Assembly (NCBI GenBank): GCA_047639615.1 | Contig: JBLIOL010000220.1 | Coordinates: forward strand, 1-9,777 | Direction of reading: 5' to 3' | Length of the DNA stretch: 9,777 nt | DNA from: CAYWNK01 sp047639615 | GTDB taxonomy: Bacteria; Planctomycetota; UBA1135; GCA-002686595 | Shown: positions 5,325 to 9,777 of the stretch, one piece after another | How the letters are laid out: every line of letters starts with the position of its first letter | Position numbering within the stretch: position 1 is the stretch's first letter | Program-made: the position numbers and the translations under genes | The notes under the pieces: generated by a model | The model's input: the letters and a program-made list of their open reading frames with translations, nothing else | Told to the model about the DNA's origin: nothing | Databases searched by the model: none

Positions 5325-6404
5325 GGCATTGGTGCACAAAGAATACTGAGCATGCACCGCCCCTACCCTGCGTTGCTCAGGCAGACACTGAGACCGACTT
5401 CGGCATACCCACATCCCCCATCTGGTTTAAGATTCGGCAAGCCAGTGCGGCCTCTACCTCCTGCGCCTGAGCATGCCGCGCTCGCAGCTTGCCGCCAAGA
5501 ATCTGCTTGTAACGAAAGAAGGTGTTCTCCACGCGACCCTGCCGGTGATAGCCGGACTCCTTCTTCCATTGCCTCCGCCCCACAGCATTCACTTTGAGCA
5601 CTGTAGTATCCCGCGCCGAGAGCGGAAGCTTCGAACGGGACACCATCGCGCGCTTCACTGGCGGTACGACAACCATGGCCCGTCTAGCGCCGGCTGCGTC
5701 GTAGAGGGTAGCGGTATCGTAAGCCGTGTCTCCAATGACGCACGCGATGGCACCTTCGGCTTGTTTGATCAACTCAACGCCAGTTTTGCATCGTCCACAT
5801 TCCCGTCAGTCAAGACCTACGCAACGATCTCGCCAGCCCCATTGACCCCGATGTGGAGCTTCCTCCACCAACGCTTTCCCCGATTGCCGTGCTTTGTAGC
5901 CGCCCATTCACCTTGGCCGACGATTGAGTGTTCAGTGCTATCGATGATCAAATCAATGGGGCCTGAAGATACGCTTGGATCTAGTGCGACTCTGAGCTGC
6001 TGACTTCTACGCGAAAGCGTTGTGTGATCAGGAGCGTCCTAGTCGAGGCCCATAATGCGGAGTAGGGATCGCAAGAAACCCTCAGTCTGCCGCAGCGAGA
6101 GCCTATAGACCAGGCGCAGCGTCAGGGCTGTTTCGATAGCAAGGTCCGAGTACTTGCGCGGGGCTCCACGCTTGCCACTTGGCTTCGAAGCCCATGACTC
6201 GATAGCTTCCTCTGAGATCCACAAGGTGATGTCGCCGCGCCTGACAAGTGCCTTGTCGTACTCGACCCAGTTGGTGACGCGAAACTTAGTTTTGTACTTC
6301 GGGTAAACTCGTGAATTCATGCACTGAGCCTAGCTGGCAGCCAGCTGCTACCAGTAGAACCGAACCTTACGGGTCCAGAGCAAGCCGATTTGTGCACCAA
6401 CGCC
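5325..6404 (-). mobile_element. IS5-family element, degenerate
   Basis: The ends are near-perfect inverted repeats: GGCATTGGTGCACAAA at 5325-5340 and the complement of GGCGTTGGTGCACAAA at 6389-6404 (15 of 16 match). GG[C]..TTG..GCACAAA termini are typical of IS5 relatives of the ISL2/IS1031 type. The 1080-base length and single transposase also fit. The immediate flanks are TTG on the left and AAG on the right, so no target-site duplication is visible. That implies deletion or rearrangement after insertion. A small hairpin (AGCTGG/CCAGCT, 6332-6346) lies upstream of the transposase start. The element is not able to move on its own because its transposase is broken. Confidence 0.85.
5377..6320 (-). 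pseudogene. IS5-family transposase, two stops and one frameshift
   Basis: The N-terminal part (from ATG 6320) reads NWVEYDKALVRRGDITLW, then KYSDLAIETALTLRLVYRL and RQTEGFLRSLLRIMGLD, typical of IS5 transposases. It then meets TAG at 6039-6041. The same frame continues as DAPDHTTLSRRSQQLRVAL, LIIDST (first catalytic Asp) and IVGQGEWAATKHGNRGKRWW up to GEIVA. There a second TAG (5817-5819) replaces what is usually CAG. At 5784-5787 one base of an A run is missing; the frame then resumes as TGVELIKQ, GDTAYD (second Asp) and RVENTFFRYKQILGGKLRAR (catalytic Glu). Restoring one base gives 314 residues, a full-length transposase. The DDE residues survive, so the gene decayed by point changes rather than large deletion. 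Confidence 0.9.
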
Positions 6405-6666
6405 AAGCTTTGGCGAGATCCCGCGAGGAACCTCGGAGTCTTGGGCTCGGAAAGGGTAAATGGCATAGGAGTAAAGAAACAACAGCCTCCGAATCAAGTA
6501 CAAGAATCACCGGCCCAAGTTCCAAGAATCTCTGAACCCAAGCTCTGATTTGGCAGGTATCGGGCATAATCCAAAGCCTGCGGTTCTTGGCTCCAGTCGC
6601 CGGATGAATTCCGCACTCCACCACTCGGATTAACATCTAGGCATATCAACACTCGGTCTCCTCGAA
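6405..6666. other. Intergenic region right of the IS element
   Basis: I see no gene. Minus-strand reading gives nothing resembling the missing front of hutU. The region must contain the promoter of the TPR/CRTAC1 operon, but I cannot point to convincing -35/-10 boxes. Confidence 0.4.
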
Positions 6667-7668
6667 ATGAATAGGATGGGAAATGGACACAGCAGGATGC
6701 ACACATTCATCCGCATATTGAGTGGAAGCGTACTTTGCGCGTGCTTCATGGCCTGCGACTCAGGTGCTCGAAACTCTACCCCACAGCCCATGGGCTTGGC
6801 AGGTAACGCGGAGGGCGTGCGTTTCGTGCAGGGTTTAAAAGAGAGCTCAGACAAAGGGGTAAGGCCCCCTCAACGGGATGTTCAGCGCCTAAAGAAACTG
6901 GCACTTCAGTACCCCGGGGAGAGTTCCATCGAAGCAATCCTCACATCCCTGCTCATTGAGCTCGAAGATTGGGAGGGTCTGTCGACATACTTCGAGGCCA
7001 AGGAGGACCTAAACCAACAGGACCGCTTTACGCAAACCTGGGCCTACTTAAATCAAATGGACTACCCGAGTGCGCGGGCGACGATCGAGGCGTTTGCGAA
7101 AGCAAACGGTGAGTCGATGGAAGCTCAGCGTCTGCTTGCACGTGCGTGCTACCTCTCAGGAGACTACGACTTGGCGGCAGCGTCCTACGACAGCGTTTGG
7201 GATAAAATGCTCAGCCAGGGGCACACCGCAGATATTGCCTTTCGAGCGATGATCGACTTTGATCGGGGCGAGATACAGCGGGCCCTATCCCTGTTGAACG
7301 GGGCACTCCTAGCTACCCCGGACTCGATTCCGGTGCTGAACTCGTTGAGCCGAATACTGGCATCTCAAGGCAAACTGAAAGAAGCCGAGATCCACAGCAA
7401 CCACGTCGCTCGGTTGCAGGAGGCTCAATACCGAAAAGTCACCGATCAGCGCCGGCGCTCCTCCAGAGTTTCGACGCTGAATGCGGCCTTGGAGGATGGG
7501 GATTTTGCTGGCTGCGAGCGCATGATTTTCCAATGGCTTCCGGATGAAAGTGGGAGCTTCGCCGAGGAGTTAGTCCTCTTCCTTGAAAGGATGTACCGAA
7601 TGACGGGCCGTGAATCTGAGTTGGAAAATGTCATAAACCGCGCGCGAGCCGCAGGAAGGAAACAATGA
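6667..7668 (+). CDS. TPR lipoprotein
   Basis: A 333-residue product from the ATG at 6667. Other ATGs at 6676 and 6697 are possible, and 6697 would give the most usual signal length. The signal region IRILSGSVLCACFMAC ends in overlapping lipobox candidates, with C30 (FMAC) or C26 (LCAC) as the lipidated residue. The rest is helical and TPR-like: units around MEAQRLLARACYLSGDYDLA (about 150-170), FRAMIDFDRGEIQRALSLLN (about 195-215) and VLNSLSRILASQGKLKEAEI (about 220-240). A TPR protein on the membrane surface most often serves as a binding scaffold. Its stop overlaps the start of the CRTAC1-like gene, so the two are made together and probably act together in the envelope. The specific function is unknown. 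Confidence 0.85.
   Translation: MNRMGNGHSRMHTFIRILSGSVLCACFMACDSGARNSTPQPMGLAGNAEGVRFVQGLKESSDKGVRPPQRDVQRLKKLALQYPGESSIEAILTSLLIELEDWEGLSTYFEAKEDLNQQDRFTQTWAYLNQMDYPSARATIEAFAKANGESMEAQRLLARACYLSGDYDLAAASYDSVWDKMLSQGHTADIAFRAMIDFDRGEIQRALSLLNGALLATPDSIPVLNSLSRILASQGKLKEAEIHSNHVARLQEAQYRKVTDQRRRSSRVSTLNAALEDGDFAGCERMIFQWLPDESGSFAEELVLFLERMYRMTGRESELENVINRARAAGRKQ
7653..7668 (+). promoter_or_regulatory. Ribosome binding site and ATGA overlap
   Basis: GGAAGGAAAC lies just before ATG 7665, and that ATG overlaps the TGA stop (7666-7668) of the preceding gene. This fixes the start of the CRTAC1-like gene and indicates translational coupling. Confidence 0.75.
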
Positions 7669-9404
7669 AAAACGTCGTCAAGTCTGCCAGCCTCTGCATA
7701 GGATTTTCCCTATGTTTATTCTCCTGCGGGGGAGAGAAAAACAGCGGGAGTGAGGAGGCGCCGAGTACAACCGAATCTGTGATCACCGAGGGGGCCATTC
7801 AATTCCACGACGAAACTCTGGAACGTGGTATCGACTTTGCGCACGTGGCCAATCGCACTGAAAAGCGTTGGATGCCCGAGATAATGGGTAGCGGGTTGGG
7901 GGTCGCGGATTTCAACCGGGATGGCGCACCTGACCTATACCTTGTTGGAGGCGGCTCCATCGGACATCCGAACCGATCCGCGGCTTCACGAGATCGTCTT
8001 TTTCTAAACGACGGAAACGGCCAGTTTACGGATGTAAGCAAAGCCTGGAAAGTCGAAGGAGTCGACTACGGAATGGGGGTCGCCTGCGGCGACTATGACA
8101 ACGACGGTTGGACAGACATCCTTTTGACCGGGTACGGAGGAGGGGAACGCCTCCTCCGCAATACTGGCAGCGCCTTTGAAGACGTCACGCATCAAGTGGG
8201 TCTCGACCGTGAGCTCACTTGGGGCACGGGTGCAGGATTCTTTGATGCGGACGGGGATGGTGACCTGGATATCTACGTGGTCCGTTACGTGGATTTCGAT
8301 CTAGACTCGGCGACCACCTGTTGGAGCAACGGGCGGCCAGTACCCTGTTCCCCCCAGGTATACGAAGGATTGAATGACACCTTGTGGATCAACAAAGGGG
8401 ATGGCACTTTCCGGGATGCCGGCCTAGCCTCGGGGGTCGGGACTGCAGTGGGGAAGGGCCTGGCATTGACACTTGGCGACCTCGATTGGGATGGGGATGT
8501 CGACATCTACGTGGCCAATGACACCACTGCGAACCAGCTATACATGAACGACGGAAAAGCCGTCTTTAAGGATGCGGCTGCGATCAGTGGCGTTGCATAC
8601 AGCGAAACTGGATCGGCCGCTGCGGGAATGGGAGCCGATTTTTCTGATGTGGACGGTAATGGCACCCAGGATATCGTCTGCGCCAACTTTCAAAACGAGA
8701 CCACCAACATCTACTTGCAAGGGGCCAGGGGCGCTTACCGGGATAAGTCGTTTGCCATGGGCGTTGGAGCCTCGGCCCGCAAGCGCCTGAGCTTCGGTTT
8801 GGATTTCTTCGATGTGGACAACGACGGGGATGAGGATCTATTTGTGGCAAACGGCCACGTGGAAGACAACATCGCCCTGGTAAGTGCCTCGGTCACCTTC
8901 GCCCAACAGAATTCGCTCTTTCTTCTAGACGAGAATCGCCGCTTCGAAGACATCTCAGATATCTCCGGAGCGGGCCTACTGCAGAAAGACGTCAGCCGCG
9001 CCGTGGCGACCGCAGACTTTGACGGGGATGGGTTACTGGACCTGGCGGTAACAACCAATGATGGGCCCTTGCGGCTCCTCATGAATCGTTCGAAGCCTGT
9101 CTCCGGGAGTTCGGCAATCCTCTGGCTAGAGGGCAAGCAATCGAATCGGAGTGCTATCGGTGCACGCATCGAGACGGAGACCTTGCGGCGGGAGGTGCGC
9201 GGTGCTTCTAGCTATCTCGCGCACTGCGACCCTCGGATTCACATCGGTCTCAACGGAAAGGCCAACATCCCGCGCATGCGCATCCTGTGGCCCAGTGGAC
9301 TGATCCAGGAGATTGAGGACCTCAAAGCGGGCGCCTACCACGTCGTTGAGGGCCAAGCACCGAAATCGTTCATCCCTGGGGCATCTGTCATTGCGCCGAA
9401 GTAA
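7665..9404 (+). CDS. FG-GAP/VCBS repeat lipoprotein with ASPIC/UnbV domain (CRTAC1-like)
   Basis: A 579-residue surface lipoprotein. The signal peptide ends in LFSC (C21), followed by a polar, Ser/Glu-rich linker. Seven Asp-rich calcium-binding loops of the FG-GAP beta-propeller type follow: DFNRDGAPD (82-90), DYDNDGWTD (143-151), DADGDGDLD (194-202), DLDWDGDVD (272-280), DVDGNGTQD (328-336), DVDNDGDED (383-391) and DFDGDGLLD (451-459). Seven loops fit one complete seven-bladed propeller. From about 491 to 562 comes an ASPIC/UnbV domain: SAIGARI, REVRGASSYLAHCDPRIHIG, MRILWPSGLIQEI. Proteins of this build are extracellular or periplasmic and often encoded beside TPR lipoproteins; roles are mostly unproven, with adhesion or ligand binding likely. 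Base composition is visibly less GC-rich than the PLD gene. Family certain, function not. Confidence 0.95.
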   Translation: MKNVVKSASLCIGFSLCLFSCGGEKNSGSEEAPSTTESVITEGAIQFHDETLERGIDFAHVANRTEKRWMPEIMGSGLGVADFNRDGAPDLYLVGGGSIGHPNRSAASRDRLFLNDGNGQFTDVSKAWKVEGVDYGMGVACGDYDNDGWTDILLTGYGGGERLLRNTGSAFEDVTHQVGLDRELTWGTGAGFFDADGDGDLDIYVVRYVDFDLDSATTCWSNGRPVPCSPQVYEGLNDTLWINKGDGTFRDAGLASGVGTAVGKGLALTLGDLDWDGDVDIYVANDTTANQLYMNDGKAVFKDAAAISGVAYSETGSAAAGMGADFSDVDGNGTQDIVCANFQNETTNIYLQGARGAYRDKSFAMGVGASARKRLSFGLDFFDVDNDGDEDLFVANGHVEDNIALVSASVTFAQQNSLFLLDENRRFEDISDISGAGLLQKDVSRAVATADFDGDGLLDLAVTTNDGPLRLLMNRSKPVSGSSAILWLEGKQSNRSAIGARIETETLRREVRGASSYLAHCDPRIHIGLNGKANIPRMRILWPSGLIQEIEDLKAGAYHVVEGQAPKSFIPGASVIAPK

Positions 9405-9417
9405 GCGCCCAAAAGGA

Positions 9418-9464
9418 ACGCCCCCGTACCCACTCCGCTTACAGCGAAGAGCGCACGGGGGCGT
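9418..9464 (+). terminator. Hairpin after the CRTAC1-like gene
   Basis: ACGCCCCCGT (9418-9427) pairs perfectly with ACGGGGGCGT (9455-9464). The long loop contains a small CGCT/AGCG hairpin of its own. It lies 13 bases past the stop codon. A T tract is lacking, so it may end transcription or protect the 3' end. Confidence 0.6.
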
Positions 9465-9472
9465 ATGAAGAA

Positions 9473-9503
9473 CCATCAAGCCCGAAAACCGGGTACTTGA
9501 TGG
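9473..9503 (-). terminator. Hairpin after the partial secreted protein gene
   Basis: CCATCAAG (9473-9480) pairs with CTTGATGG (9496-9503). Inside, CCCG (9481-9484) pairs with CGGG (9490-9493), with a two-base TA bulge and an AAAAC loop. It lies 14 bases past the minus-strand stop at 9518, so it most likely serves that gene. Together with 9418-9464 it separates the two convergent units. Confidence 0.6.
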
Positions 9504-9517
9504 GTCGAACCGGATGA

Positions 9518-9777
9518 CTAGAAGGTCACGCTGAGGCCGTTGGTGAAGTTGGAGAATCCAACTCCGGCGCCCGTATCACGGTACCAGCCCTGGAAGTGCC
9601 AGGTGTCGCCAGCCACGATGGTGATCGGAGCGGCAGCGGGGATGGTGCTGGGAACGTCGAATCCAAAGCCAGTCGTGGATGTGCCGGAGACATTGACCCA
9701 GTTTCCTAAGGCGTCAAAACCGCCGATGGAGTTCATGTTCGTTCCAGAAACGTTGTAGCGGTAGAACGCTGCAGTCG
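9518..9777 (-). CDS. Secreted protein, C-terminal part, runs off the window
   Basis: The reading frame is open from the window edge to TAG 9518-9520, so the ATG at 9736 is internal and the gene is cut at 9777. Visible residues include AAFYRYNVSGTNMNSIGGF, DALGNWVNVSG, IPAAAPITIVAGDTWHFQGW and YRDTGAGVGFSN, ending in TNGLSVTF. The Gly/Ser/Thr/Asn-rich, beta-strand character and the 'GDTW.FQ.WYRD' followed by 'GLSVTF' match a C-terminal module I recall in large secreted proteins of Planctomycetota-like genomes. Its role there is not established. It has no visible tie to the convergent CRTAC1 operon. Domain recognition is from memory and moderate in confidence. Confidence 0.7.
   Translation of the reverse strand, partial: TAAFYRYNVSGTNMNSIGGFDALGNWVNVSGTSTTGFGFDVPSTIPAAAPITIVAGDTWHFQGWYRDTGAGVGFSNFTNGLSVTF

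Noticed and set aside
5784..5787. Programmed frameshift in the transposase
   Set aside because: A four-base A run is a weak slippery site, and two amber stops elsewhere in the gene show it is simply decayed.
5322..6407. Target-site duplication around the IS element
   Set aside because: The flanking triplets TTG and AAG differ, and shifting the ends by a base does not produce a direct repeat.
6530..6550. Possible fourth repeat copy (GAACCCAAGCTC)
   Set aside because: Only about a dozen bases resemble GAACCCATGCTC, with no alignable flank; chance is sufficient.
6367..6636. Minus-strand frame crossing the right IS end
   Set aside because: It straddles the inverted repeat, has no recognisable domain and does not contain the missing hutU sequence.
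1..9777. CRISPR array, tRNA, rRNA or riboswitch
   Set aside because: I saw no regularly spaced identical repeats, no cloverleaf pattern and no known conserved RNA core on either strand.

Overview
The window looks like a piece of a GC-rich, Gram-negative-type bacterial chromosome. Three or four products carry lipoprotein or Sec signal peptides. A lipoprotein with FG-GAP/VCBS repeats and an ASPIC/UnbV (CRTAC1-like) end follows a TPR lipoprotein, and the right edge holds the C-terminus of a secreted protein ending in a 'GDTWHFQGWYRD...GLSVTF' motif. I associate that combination with Planctomycetota, with Myxococcota and Acidobacteriota as alternatives. This assignment is inference from protein style only.

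Left part (1-3132). A pyrimidine-rich stretch of no recognised coding content (1-237) is followed on the minus strand by a small membrane protein gene broken by a one-base frameshift (238-596). On the plus strand is a two-gene unit: a ClsC/YmdC-type phospholipase D superfamily lipoprotein (850-2442) and, one base after its stop, a small lipoprotein of unknown function (2444-2944). Convergent to these is a short CPXCG zinc-ribbon-like gene (2950-3132, minus) whose fourth codon is TAA.

Middle (3133-6404). A 447-base gap carries one copy of a repeat also present near 40-187 and 795-895. Then come a secreted TPR protein (3580-4719, minus), a rho-independent-type hairpin (4852-4890), and the last quarter of a urocanate hydratase gene (hutU, 4913-5324, minus). 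The hutU fragment is cut at the exact inverted-repeat end of a degenerate IS5-family element (5325-6404). The transposase has two amber stops and one frameshift. The missing hutU front is not found on the other side of the element, and there is no target duplication.

Right part (6405-9777). A TPR lipoprotein (6667-7668) and a CRTAC1-like lipoprotein (7665-9404) overlap by an ATGA junction and are clearly one operon. Two hairpins (9418-9464, 9473-9503) separate them from the convergent partial secreted protein (9518-9777, minus).

Four loci between 238 and 6404 are damaged, so this part reads as a decaying region. The two intact modules are the PLD/lipoprotein pair and the TPR/CRTAC1 pair, both predicted to act in the cell envelope. 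I see no clear, complete undescribed system. The least explained signals are the three-copy intergenic repeat and the unknown small lipoprotein coupled to the PLD gene.
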